A DNA stretch of 64,000 nt. It comes from Calliopum simillimum. Its lineage: Eukaryota; Arthropoda; Insecta; Diptera; Lauxaniidae. Below the pieces are notes generated by a model, which worked only from the letters and a program-made list of their open reading frames with translations, searched no databases and was not told the DNA's origin. Of the stretch, positions 23,238 to 32,870 are shown in pieces. A program made the position numbers and the translations under genes. How positions within the stretch are numbered: position 1 is the stretch's first letter; every line of letters starts with the position of its first letter. The DNA lies in the NCBI GenBank assembly GCA_951812925.1, contig OX638372.1:72991407-73055406 (forward strand). The letters are read 5' to 3'.

Positions 23238-24488
23238 GTATGTATGTATGTATTCTCCTTTAACTCCTAGGAGGAGCATAGGGCCAATATGAAATCTCTC
23301 CATTTGTCACGATCCCTTGCGATGACTTTGATCTCTTGCCACGATTTTCCCGATTCTTGGATTTCCTTTTCCAACGACCTTTTCCAGTTGGTTTTGGGTC
23401 TACCACGTCCTCTACTGCCTTGTGGATTCCACTCAAGGGCCTGGCGACAAACTTCGCTGTGTGGTTTCCGGAGAGTGTGACCAATCCATCCCCATTTGCG
23501 CAGCTTGATCTCGTTTGCTATAGCCTTCTGTTTGCATTTTTGATGTAGCTCGGCATTTGATATAGTGCGAGGCCACCAAACCTTTAGTATACGCCTTAAG
23601 CATTTGTTGACGAATACTTGCAGCTTGTTTGTTAGTTGTTCAGTAACAAGCCATGTTTCGCACCCATATAACAAAACCGATTTCACATTCGAATCAAAAA
23701 TGCGCACTCTCGTTTTGGTGGATATAACGGATGAAGACCATATTTTGTTCAGTTGAGCAAACGCGCCTTTTGCTTTTGCTATTCTTGAGTTGATATCCTC
23801 TTTTGCTCCACCATCCATGGAGATAATGCTGCCTAGATACGTGAAGCTATCGACGTTTCCGATGTCATCACTGCCAGCTTTAAACGTCATGTCATTGCTT
23901 GCGTTTAGCTTCATGCTTTTAGTCTTGGATACGTTGATTTTTAGGCCGGCCTTTTGTGATTCCAAGACAAGGTCTTCAATTTTGCTTTGCATATCTGAAT
24001 GTTTGGACGATAAGAGGCAGATGTCGTCAGCGTAGTCGAGATCTTCCAGATGTTCGGTAAAGTTCCATTGAATACCCCTTTTGGCCTTATTAAGAGCTTT
24101 ATCTAGGATATCATTAAGAACGATAAGGAAGAGTGATGGTGATAGTAAACACCCCTGCCGTACGCCTGAATTAGTGGTGAATGTCGGTGACAACAACCCG
24201 TTGTGTAACACACTGCATTTAAAGCCTTCATATTGTGCACGTACTAAGTTTATGGCCTTTGCGGCAATACCTCTTCGTTGCAGTGACGCCCAGATGTTTT
24301 CTCGGGAGACACTGTCGAAGGCAGTGCTATAGTCAACGAAGACAAGTTGAAGTGCAGCACGCCACTCGCATGATTGTTCGACAATTATTCTGAGCGTGTT
24401 GATTTGATCCACGCATGATCTGTTTCGCCGGAATCCTGCTTGCTGCTTTCGAATGGCCGAATCAAGTTTTTCGCTTACCCTGCTCAGA
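23238..24488 (-). mobile_element. 5'-truncated RTE-clade retrotransposon
   Basis: AGCAAAT flanks both sides (23231-23237, 24489-24495), a 7-base target duplication. The copy starts within the reverse transcriptase and ends, on the minus strand, with stop TAG, a roughly 20-base untranslated tail (gagttaaaggagaatac) and an ATAC microsatellite. A very short 3' untranslated region and microsatellite tail are typical of RTE elements. Related 3' ends occur at 11806-11932 and 62524-62577. Confidence 0.85.
23267..24488 (-). pseudogene. RTE reverse transcriptase, C-terminal two thirds
   Basis: About 405 open codons without an internal stop. Recognisable blocks, in order: QQAGFRRNRSCVDQI, VDYSTAFDSVSRENIW (motif A Asp in VDYSTAFD), NSGVRQGCLLSP, LDYADDICLLS (catalytic YADD), TYLGSIISMDGG, and the RTE-type tail GWIGHTLRKP ... 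WNPQGSRGRGRPKTNW. The endonuclease and the first reverse transcriptase motifs are missing because of 5' truncation. It has no start codon of its own. The open frame suggests fairly recent insertion. Confidence 0.88.
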
Positions 24489-24553
24489 AGCAAATAAAAG
24501 TAAGTAAATTAATAATATAACTTCACAATTATTTACTAATTTATTTATTTTCT

Positions 24554-24902
24554 AAAGGAAAGAAATGTATGCAGAACTGGATTGCGGCAAAAAAAGAAGG
24601 CTTGTATGATTATCGGGACTCAACACCTACAGTACAGTATTTGCGATACTTCAATGACGGTCGAGCATGTTGTGCTAAATTGTCCTTTGTCGAGATGTAA
24701 CCAGCAACTAAATACAATACTTGATTGCAGCAAAATCGAAACTATAGATAAAGTCAAAAACGCCCTGATGAAGCACAACTTGTACTTACTATGAAGTCTT
24801 AATAACTACCGGTGCAATATGGGCACGGCGCCCTGCACCATTCCATATTTTATAAATTTACTTTGTAAGATATGTTACAATAAATAAATAAAAAAAAAAT
24901 AA
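24554..24902 (+). pseudogene. LINE ORF2 C-terminal fragment with 3' end
   Basis: The plus-strand frame reads MTVEHVVLNCPLSRC, the H-x-x-x-x-C-P knuckle at the C terminus of I/Jockey/LOA-type ORF2, then a stop at 24793 and a tail ending 'gttacaataaataaataaaaaaaa' (to 24902). Heavily 5'-truncated. It lies directly beside the RTE copy inside the 22950-25118 element. Confidence 0.6.
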
Positions 24903-26076
24903 ATTCAACACACTGAAAATTTACATAAAGTGATATTTTTCTGTTTTTACAGATTGCTAACTGGTTTAGCAACAGCTTTTTCCTATTTTAAAGTTGAAGT
25001 ATACTTTTAGCGATAGAGTATGCTTTAAATCGACTATGATTGATTTAAAGCATACTCTACTGAAAATCATACTTTACTGATTTTAATGTATGCTTTATTT
25101 TGACTATGATTATGCGCCATTGACATTGTAAAACTTTCTATTGAGTAGAAGGAAGCAGGTGTTTGTTTCAATGTGAAATGTGGTCCGAAATTCAACGCCT
25201 TAAAAATTTTAGCGATGTGATAAAATTTCCAAGCCTTTGCAAGTTAACTTTTCATTTCTTAATATTGCCCCATTCCAATGCTGAAACTGAGTGTATATTT
25301 TTATGTTATGTTCCTTTTTTTATTGTTCTAAATTTGTTTTTGTGTTTTTTTTTTTTTTTTTTGTAAACAATGGGTAAAATAAATTAACTTATTCGTGTTA
25401 AACCTGTAACTCTCATGTTTTATTAATTATTTTTAAAATTGGTAATTTTTGTCCAAAAAAAGGTAAATTTTTAAGTAAAATGAGGTATTTTTTAAATCAT
25501 TTTACTGGCAACACTGCTTTGGATGTCATTGTTAAGAAGCACCGTTAGAGTCCAACAGAAGATTCTGACTCTGACCACCAACGAGCAAAGTTGGCTATTT
25601 GCAAAAGTTATAAATTAAAAGTAAAATAAAAGGTTAAAAATATTGTTTTGCTACAAAACGCAAAGCCTTATTAAGGCGCAGCAATAAATAAAGTTAGCAG
25701 CTGTTTATCCTGTCTCAAGAAAACTCAACGATCATCAAGCTTTGTGCGAACGAAGGAAAAAAAATAAAATTTTTTTCACATACACGGCCATTACAAATTT
25801 TGGCGAAAAATTTGCAGATTTGGCGCAAAATTTATATATTTTGGCGCAAAATTTATATATTTTGGCGCAAGTTTATTGAAGTCCTGAGAAGCGGGAACCT
25901 AACTTACAAAGGAAGATATTTGATATTCAACTAAAAGGAAAGTCGAGAAAATACGGCGAATAAGTGCTTATAAGTTCTTGGCGGCAAAACGCGCCACAGA
26001 ACTAAGGAAGAAAAAACCGTCCATTCTGTTGGGCACAATTTCTGCAAACTCATGCGCCAGCAACAGCAATTTCAAG

Positions 26077-27441
26077 ATGGATGATAATCCTGAAGAGGTT
26101 GAAGCAGCTCATCAACTGATGAATCTATCAAATGCATCACTTAGCGCACCAGCTAATGATGACCCTGATTGGCAGAAGCCAGGTAAAAGAATGAGGTTCG
26201 CCTTAAACAATAGTAACCGGAGTATCAGTAGCATACTTAGTGGCAGTGAAATCGATGCCAGTCATCGCAATCGATTTGAACTACTTGGTGATCTCACTAT
26301 CAAGCAGCAAAGCAGATTAACTAAAAAATCAGCAGAAAAAGTTCCTGACGATGCAGCCAACAAGGCCGATGCAGGGTGCAGCAGTAGCAGTGAAGTATCG
26401 AAGCCGAAAGCAGTGAAAGGGGGTAAGTTTTGCCCTCCAATTATTGTTAAAAATATTGACATAAAAGACCTTGTGAATAACTTGAGGAATCGCAATATTG
26501 CTTTTAAAGTAAAAAGCAACGGGAATAAAAATAACAAAATTTTTGTGGAAAGTAGTGCGGTCCATCGGGAACTGTTAGAGAAATTCAGAGAGGCTAAAGG
26601 GGTTGAGGCTTTTTCATTTACTCCTAAAGATAATCAGGCTAATAACTTATTGTTAAAGGGTCTCTCATGTGATTATGAGGGTCACGAAATACTTCAGGAA
26701 ATTAACTTCCTTTTACCTGGTGGGGTTGATAAAGTTACAAACTTCTCAACGGCCAAATCATTAAAAGAAGGGATTAAATATAACCTGTTCTTAGTCAGAG
26801 TTCCACCTGGTAGAGAGGTGGGTGAGGTCCTGAAAATTAAGTTTCTCTTCAATACTGTTATTAAGTGGGAAAAACCCAAAAAAAATACGGACTCAATCCA
26901 GTGCAAGAGATGCCAGCAATTTGGGCACATTGCTAAAAATTGTGGTAGTAATTACAAATGTGTCAAATGCGATAATGTACACCAACCAGGGGAGTGTGTG
27001 GTTACTAAGGAATCCGGTTTAAAGCCCATTTGTGTTAACTGTGGGGGGGACCACCCCGCTAGCTATCGTGGCTGTGTTAAATATAAAGAATACAGCATTT
27101 ACAAAAAAGAAATATTCAAAAAAGCTAAGACTGAAAGGGAACAAAGAAAAACTTATTTTTTCATCCCTGCTAAACCGCAACCACCTCTTACGGCTTCATA
27201 TGCTAGCCACTTTAGACAGCGGGATGGCCCCCCCCAAGCACAAATGGGTAAGGAAAGCTCAGGATCGAACATCCTTGGCCAGTTTTTCGAAATGTCAAAC
27301 AGTTTGTTTGGGATGAGTGTCCAAGGACTGTTGAGTAAACTAGAACTTTTTTTAAAAAACATTGGCAATTGCAACTCAATGCAAGAAAAAAGAATGCAGT
27401 ACCTAGAGCTGCTGCATCAAGTTGTATTAAGCGATTTATAA
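26077..27441 (+). CDS. LINE ORF1, gag-like nucleic-acid-binding protein
   Basis: The open frame begins upstream at 25978, but the first ATG is at 26077, giving 454 residues. The C-terminal half carries three cysteine knuckles: CKRCQQFGHIAKNC (CCHC), CVKCDNVHQPGEC and CVNCGGDHPASYRGC. This is the usual arrangement in Jockey-type ORF1 proteins, which coat the element RNA. Between the basic, serine-rich N terminus and the knuckles a segment beginning IIVKNIDIKDLVNNLRN fits the RNA-recognition-like region of this family. The stop TAA (27439-27441) shares its last A with the ORF2 start codon. No disruption is seen. Confidence 0.88.
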   Translation: MDDNPEEVEAAHQLMNLSNASLSAPANDDPDWQKPGKRMRFALNNSNRSISSILSGSEIDASHRNRFELLGDLTIKQQSRLTKKSAEKVPDDAANKADAGCSSSSEVSKPKAVKGGKFCPPIIVKNIDIKDLVNNLRNRNIAFKVKSNGNKNNKIFVESSAVHRELLEKFREAKGVEAFSFTPKDNQANNLLLKGLSCDYEGHEILQEINFLLPGGVDKVTNFSTAKSLKEGIKYNLFLVRVPPGREVGEVLKIKFLFNTVIKWEKPKKNTDSIQCKRCQQFGHIAKNCGSNYKCVKCDNVHQPGECVVTKESGLKPICVNCGGDHPASYRGCVKYKEYSIYKKEIFKKAKTEREQRKTYFFIPAKPQPPLTASYASHFRQRDGPPQAQMGKESSGSNILGQFFEMSNSLFGMSVQGLLSKLELFLKNIGNCNSMQEKRMQYLELLHQVVLSDL

Positions 27442-30110
27442 TGATGTTGAATTTATTAACCTTTAATATTTCATCATTGGTAGAACACAGCAGGAGGATT
27501 GAGTTACAAAAAATTCTTCATGCTAGTAACATAGCTATAGCATTTTTACAGGAAACACATCTTGGGGCTAAACATAAGGTATTCTTAGCCGATTATAATT
27601 TTTTGAGGAATGACACAAATCAAGGAGTTGCCATTGCCATTAAAAACTGTATCAAATACAAAATTATTAATATGACAAATCCGAAACTTCCCTGCTACTT
27701 CATTTCTGTTAATATCCAAGCGGATGGAGTTCATAAAAATATTCTTTTTGGTACTATCTATGTTCCCACAAACTGTAAGACAGACATTCTTATGTCGGAA
27801 CTAAACAAAATTGAATTACTTGCTTCAACTTTTGATGGAGCTGTGATTGGAGGGGATTTTAATGCAAGAAATATAATCTGGGGGGATTCGAAGTGCAATG
27901 CGAATGGCAAAATAATAGAGAACTGGCAGCAAATTGGTCATCCTTCATTAATTCTTGTGACCCCGGCCACACCGACTTTTCCGAGATGTTCTTCTTATTT
28001 GGATCATTTTTTGGTTTCCTCTCACTTGATCAATCTAATTGATCCTAACTACAGTATCAGCACTCTGTCGACATTCTCAGATCACTGTCCGGTTTTATTT
28101 GAATTATCATTTAATAATTTGGAGCTGCCTGATCTGCAAAGAGGTAATCATAGATCGTTTTTGATGACGGATTGGAGAGCATTTAGAGAGGATTTGGATG
28201 CCGGTCTTTCTCAGCACCTTCCTACTCAGTCTGTTAATTTAGCAAATGATGAAATTGATTATTATATTGAAAAGTTTAATGAAGTCCTACTGGCAACTCT
28301 AGCTAATCACTCTAATAGTATACGCGGTAGTTTTAAAAAATACAAAAATTTGCCAAGTGATATCGAAAGTTTATATAAAACTAAGCATTTAATGCAAAAA
28401 CAATTGAAACGCATTTTTCACAATTCATACAATAGAGAGAATAGTGCCTACAAGGAGCTTTCTGGTAGGATTACATTACTCAAGAAAATAATCAAAGACA
28501 GAGTTAGAATTTGGTTAAACAAACAATTTGATGAAAGACTGGCTAACATTATCCCTGGGCCATGGGCATTTAAAGAGATTTTTAAAATCTGCGGTAAAAA
28601 CAAAAAGTTCTCATGCAATCAGGTAGAAGTGGAGGGTAGTGTAATAAATGATGAGCAAGAAGTTGTAAATGCTTTCGGAAATCATTTTAAAGAAATCTTT
28701 CAGATGAATACCCCAAGTTTTGACATGAACCTGGTTAATGAAGTCGAATCATCTATTAACTCGTTTAGAGCAATGAAGCCTCCTTCAATTTTTGTCTTTG
28801 ATAGTAAAAACTCCTCACTGGAGCCGATTGACAGTGAACACTTTACCTCCCAAGAAGAAATCTCGGATATAATTAAAAGTTTCAAGCCGAAAAAATCCTG
28901 TGGTCCGGATAATATCTCCAATTTTGCCCTTAAAAAGATCTCAGAGGGGGCTGTACGGTTTTTGACGATATTGTTAAACAATTGCATTAATAATGGATAC
29001 TTTCCAAAGTGCTGGAAAATTGCCAAAATCATACCTATCCAAAAAAAACCTAATGATAATTCACTTAATAATTTTCGGCCAATTTCACTGCTCTCAAATG
29101 AAGGAAAAATCCTGGAAAGGGTATTATTGAATAAAATGTCATCACCGAGCACAATTCCAATAGAATATATTCCAGACCACCAATTTGGTTTCAAAAGAAA
29201 GCACTCAACGGTTCATGCATTAATGAAACTGCATAATGATGTTACAATTGGTCTTAGGGGGAAAAAGTGCACGGTTGCATGTTCATTAGACTTGGAAAAG
29301 GCCTTTGATAGTGTATGGAGAGAGGGGCTCTTGTTTAAATGTTTAAAATTGAATTTTCCACCGCATATCTTCCATATGCTGGACAGCTTTCTAAGGGAGA
29401 GAAAATTTTTTATCCAAATACAGGAGAGTATCTCTGATGCATATGACTCATTAAGCGGAGTGGCGCAGGGATCTGTATTAGGTCCTGGTTTATTCAATAT
29501 CCTACTGCATGATTTTCCTCACGTTGAATTCAGTGAAAATAATCCTGCTTCTACGGGATTACTATTTGCCGATGATACCTTCATTTATGCAAGTGACTAT
29601 TACCCTCTTGATGCACTGAAGAAAATCCAAAATCACGTCAACAAAATTGACATTTTTTACAAAAAATGGGGAGTAAAAATTAATTATTCGAAAACCAGTT
29701 GCATATGCTTTAGAAATGCAAGCGGAAAAGGTAAAGAGGGCGTAGTTAGAGAAAGCAGAAACTTGAAATTAAACATTGGTGCAAATATTATCCCTTTTAA
29801 GGACAAGATCAAATACCTAGGAGTAAATTTTAATAATTTGTTTAAATTTAATCAACATGCCAGAGTCAGTATCGCAAAGGCAAAGAAAGTAACCAACATG
29901 ATGATGTCATTGCTATGCAATAAAGAACTGCGGAAAAGAACTAAGCTGTTGATGTACAAAACGCTTATCAGGCCGGTACTCCTTTATGCATTTCCGTCAT
30001 GGTTTTCCTTCTCTCCTGCTGTAGCTATTGAGATGGAAAGACTTGAGAGAAAGGTTTTAAGATGTTGTATAAACAAAAATTTTGAGCATAGGACTAAAAG
30101 ATTTTCTAAT
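27441..30110 (+). pseudogene. LINE ORF2, endonuclease and reverse transcriptase, interrupted
   Basis: The start chosen is ATG 27441-27443, overlapping the ORF1 stop as TAATG; the frame is open further upstream but the protein begins MMLNLLTFNIS, the normal endonuclease start. The APE endonuclease shows FLQETHLG, GGDFNARNIIWGD, YLDHFLVS and FSDHCPV (catalytic Glu, Asp and His blocks, residues about 30-215). The reverse transcriptase shows NFRPISLLS, LDLEKAFDSVW, GVAQGSVLGPGLFNILLHD and LLFADDTFIYA (FADD in place of the commoner YADD). No RNase H, as in the Jockey clade. It is open for about 890 codons until an insertion at 30111. The remaining 86 codons resume at 31222. Confidence 0.9.
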
Positions 30111-31219
30111 CCCAGTGTGCCAAACGGACTCGTTTCGGATCCGTAACGGGTTCATATTTTCGTTCTTTTTATCCGTTACGGAATCCGTTACGTATCCGTT
30201 ACTGATCCGTTTGCGGGAAGGATTCCTAAAAAAAAAACGAATCGTTTTTTCTTCTTTTATGGATCCGTTTCGAACCTGTAACGTACATCAAAAACGAATT
30301 CAAAACGGATTCGCTTTTAATAATGTTAATGCTGCTTATAAAAAAAAAAAAGAAAACAGGGTGAAGCACTTATTTTTAATTAAAAAAAAAAACCAAATAA
30401 CAAAAAAAAAAATAAAAATTACTAGCCCGGCCGGGAGTCGAACTCAGGCTCCCGGGGTATTACTCTTTCATACACGAGACGTTAGACAACTAGGCTATTG
30501 ACCGATATGATGTTAACTTAACTGATGTAGACTAATTTGATGTTGAGATTTAAAGTTTGTATATTAAACAAATTTCTGTTGTTTTTTTATAAGTATTCTG
30601 TGTTGTTTTTCTTCCCTTCTTTTGATAAAAAATGTTATATACTGAAATTTGGAATCAAAAACATTTTTTCAAACGGAGTTTAAAAAGTTTACAAAAAATC
30701 ATACGCAATAAAATAAAAATAAAAAAAACAAATCAAAAATATTTTTTTTATCATAAAAGTTAATTAAAGCAAATCCGTTTTCAGTTCGTATTTGAAGTAT
30801 TTACGGAATCGAAACGGATTTGCCCAGGTTCGAATCCTACCAGAGGTGGATTTTTACCCTTTATTTTTCTTCCTTTTTTTTTTCTTTTTATTATTTTTTA
30901 ATTGCTAATAGGCGCATCAAAACGGTTTTTTTCTGTAAATATACAGCATTAACATATTTAAAAGCAAATCCGTTTTGAATTCGTTTTTACATAAGTTTCG
31001 GATTCGAAACGGGCCCGCACTGCGGAATTTAATTTTTTTTTATTCGCTAATAAGCGCTTCAAAATGTTTTTTTTTTATCTAAACAAAGCGTTTTGAATTC
31101 GTTTTTGATGTACGTTACGGGTTCGAAATGGATCCGTTACCGCGGATTACGTTTTTTATACCTTTTTGAACTCGTAATGGATTCGAAACGGATCCTCATC
31201 CGTTTTTGTGCACATTGGG
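30111..31219. mobile_element. 1.1-kb inverted-repeat element of the 'cccagtgtgcc' family
   Basis: The left end CCCAGTGTGCCAAACGGA and right end ...GTGCACATTGGG are imperfect inverted repeats, and AT flanks both (30109-30110, 31220-31221). Removing the element with one AT restores the LINE frame exactly (codons aat|aaa). Its body is built from palindromic words such as GGATCCGTTACGGATCCG and TTCGAAACGGAT in both orientations, with larger inversions (for example 30250-30330 against 31085-31145). No protein-coding capacity. A 2-base duplication is unusual; the smaller member at 20562-20748 has TT on both sides. Confidence 0.82.
30425..30503 (-). repeat. tRNA-like sequence (SINE head?) inside the 1.1-kb element
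   Basis: On the minus strand the sequence begins GGTCAATAGCCTAGTTGTCTAACG and has GAGTTCGACTCCCGG about 50 bases on. These resemble the A box (TRGYNNAGYNG) and B box (GGTTCGANTCC) of a tRNA gene, with CCCGGGAG/CTCCCGG able to form a T stem. A T/A-rich stretch follows. It is not a clean cloverleaf, so a functional tRNA is unlikely; a tRNA-derived SINE head is the better guess. Confidence 0.45.
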
Positions 31220-31221
31220 AT

Positions 31222-31479
31222 AAAACTGTCTACAAAGAAGCAAATGTTTTGCCGATGATGAGATATGCAATTGGTTTGATGAATAAAACGGTCATTGGTT
31301 TGAATAGTTCTGAGAATGAAGTCATAAAAGAGATATATACCTCACAACTAGATACAGATTGGCGTAACTCAGAGTACCACTCCCCGGTTGGTGTGCTTAA
31401 CGAAAATTTCGAATCAGTTCCCGATGGAGCGCCCCTTTCATACTACCTGAAGACCACTCAGGGTCATAATCGTGGTTGA
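31222..31479 (+). pseudogene. LINE ORF2, displaced C terminus
   Basis: This frame begins KTVYKEANVLPMMRYAIG and continues to the stop at 31477-31479 (ending TTQGHNRG). It has no start codon of its own and is the continuation of ORF2 beyond the 1.1-kb insert, since the frame and codon boundary match when the insert is removed. It carries no cysteine knuckle. The open frame reaching upstream to 31093 is only a chance extension into the insert. Confidence 0.85.
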
Positions 31480-32559
31480 TTCGAGAATCTGAGACTCTTT
31501 ATGTTAATTTTAAAGACAAGGCATTTTGTTAATGTTGGAGAGCAAAACTTGACAATTTCTAAAACTCATTTCTTTCGTATCTTCAGTATAGTTACTGATA
31601 TAACAAAACCGATGGAAATGGCTTTTGGATAGTAAATACTTTTATTTTTCTTTATTTTTAATCTTTTTATAATATATTTATAATATATTAATAGGGATAA
31701 TTTTAAATTAGATAAAAATTGGACTACTGTGAAAACAGATACTGATGTATAAATTTGCTTTTAATGCTGCTATTCCTATTTTCTCACTTCCACTAGTGTA
31801 CAAAAATTTATTTATTGCTTAATTGCCTTATAGTGTAAGAGAGATAAGACTGTGAATTTTAAACTAATAAGTTGTGGTTGGAGGGATGAGCAGCGTGGGC
31901 TTGGGGTGAGTGCTCAGTATGACAGCATAGCCCTTATGCTGTTCTGCTCTGTTGTCGCCTGCGTGCTCGCGTTGTTCTGCCTTGTGACTGCAATACTTCA
32001 TTATTTTACACCAATGGTGTATTCGTTTTCGTTTTAAACGACTATATATAGTTGTCTTACTTACTCATATCTTAAAAGACATTTCATGTACTTGTGAAAG
32101 AATGTTGTACATTTGTTTGAGTTTGATTATCAAGTGGATAATCATATTTGTTATTCAAAGTGCACTATCGTTGCACTTCTTTGTAAAGTGTATAGTTAAC
32201 TTTAAGTATTGTATTGTATATATGATTAGCAAACGCTAAAAGAGATAGAATCACTACTCCGTGAGCAAGAGTAAGACATTCATTTAAGAGTGATACAGCC
32301 ATGTGGCATTCGATTTATTTATATAATATTGTTATAGTAAGAGCAGGCAATACATTCACAGCCGCCGAAAAGTACAAAAAAAGATACCTGTTAGAATAAG
32401 AAAACATGTATACTCGATTTTTATAAGACTCAATAAAGAATTCAATTCAATTCGTTAGAGTCCAACAAAAAAAAAAATTATCCATCAAAAAGCTTGTTTA
32501 TAGTAGAGTTTGTGTTATGCTTTTCATTCGAAAATATTGACTTTTTGGCCTATAGCAGG

Positions 32560-32855
32560 AACCACTGTGCACTGGTAATTTAATATTATTTAAACGTACA
32601 TCCCTAAACGTGGGAATTTTGTATTTCCTTGAAAAGAGAATTAGCTCCATTTTTTGAGCGTTCATATTGAGTCCTTTACTTGAAACCCATGTACACACGA
32701 TTGTGAGTGCATTTTCAAGTAGCTCACTGAGTTCATTTAGGAACCGACCCCTTACTAGAATAACTACATCATCTCCGTAGGCCACCACTTTGACCCCCCT
32801 GCTTTAAAGAGTTTTAAGTATGGGATCTAAAACGAGTATCCATAGTAGGTGGTCA
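32560..32855 (-). pseudogene. LINE reverse transcriptase fragment
   Basis: The minus-strand frame reads LLWILVLDPILKTL, a stop, then SRGVKVVAYGDDVVILVRG (catalytic Y-x-D-D as YGDD, residues near 32780) and continues GLNMNAQKMELILFSRK. This is the stretch around motif C of I/LOA-type non-LTR reverse transcriptases. It ends near 32560 next to the inverted word CCACTGTGCACTGG, and is cut off at the other side by the inverted-repeat element at 32871. Confidence 0.7.
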
Positions 32856-32870
32856 CACTAGACATTGATA

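Larger units (their letters stand above)
22950..25118. mobile_element. 2.17-kb inverted-repeat element inside the hAT, 3-bp ATT duplication
   Basis: GGCGCATAATCATAGTC (22950-22966) is matched exactly in reverse at 25102-25118, with ATT on both outer sides (22947-22949, 25119-25121). Removing it with one ATT rejoins the hAT reading frame. Subterminal 'agtatgctttaaat..gactatg' words repeat near the right end (25017-25100) and 'gagtatac', 'gcgactatg' near the left. No transposase of its own is visible. It contains an RTE copy and a LINE 3' end. Confidence 0.75.
22545..25290 (+). pseudogene. hAT transposase remnants, split by an insertion
   Basis: The left part includes a frame about 22545-22763 with no assignable motif and a segment ending LYPENHFNL ... 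LSILPNKVKDI at 22949. Right of the insertion the reading continues DIVKLSIE, and at about 25225-25290 reads FPSLCKLTFHFLILPHSNAETE. This matches the hAT C-terminal dimerisation block (P-x-L ... L-x-x-P-x-S-N-A-x-x-E-R-x-F-S), with the final F-S lost. Most of the catalytic domain is gone and stops are present, so it cannot be functional. Confidence 0.65.
22459..25516 (+). mobile_element. hAT transposon with 8-bp target duplication, host of nested elements
   Basis: CAGTGTTGCCA at the left and TGGCAACACTG at the right are exact 11-base inverted repeats, and CTTTGGAT flanks both sides (22451-22458, 25517-25524): an exact 8-base duplication, diagnostic of hAT transposition. Just inside both ends 'ggtaaattt' motifs repeat. 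Coding remnants of the transposase lie at about 22545-22949 and 25119-25290. A 2.17-kb element (22950-25118) has separated them. Confidence 0.9.
25558..32452 (+). mobile_element. Full-length Jockey-type LINE with 15-bp target duplication
   Basis: CGTTAGAGTCCAACA occurs immediately left (25543-25557) and right (32453-32467): a 15-base duplication typical of target-primed reverse transcription. Between lie a 5' untranslated region of about 520 bases, ORF1, ORF2, and about 970 bases of 3' untranslated region ending 'caataaagaattcaattcaatt'. Without the 1.1-kb insert at 30111-31219 the element is about 5.8 kb and seems complete. It stands on the plus strand in the sqh intron, opposite to sqh. Confidence 0.88.

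Noticed and set aside
23289..24332. Plus-strand frames of 60-83 codons
   Set aside because: Antisense shadows of the RTE reverse transcriptase on the minus strand.
26262..26930. Minus-strand frames opposite LINE ORF1
   Set aside because: Antisense shadows without motifs.
30082..30501. 139-codon plus-strand frame
   Set aside because: Runs from the LINE into the repeat body of the 1.1-kb inverted-repeat element; a junction artefact.
30425..30503. Functional tRNA gene
   Set aside because: A and B box-like words are present but no consistent cloverleaf or anticodon arm could be read.
31093..31221. Apparent N-terminal extension of the displaced LINE C terminus
   Set aside because: Lies inside the inserted element; the true continuation starts at the insertion border.
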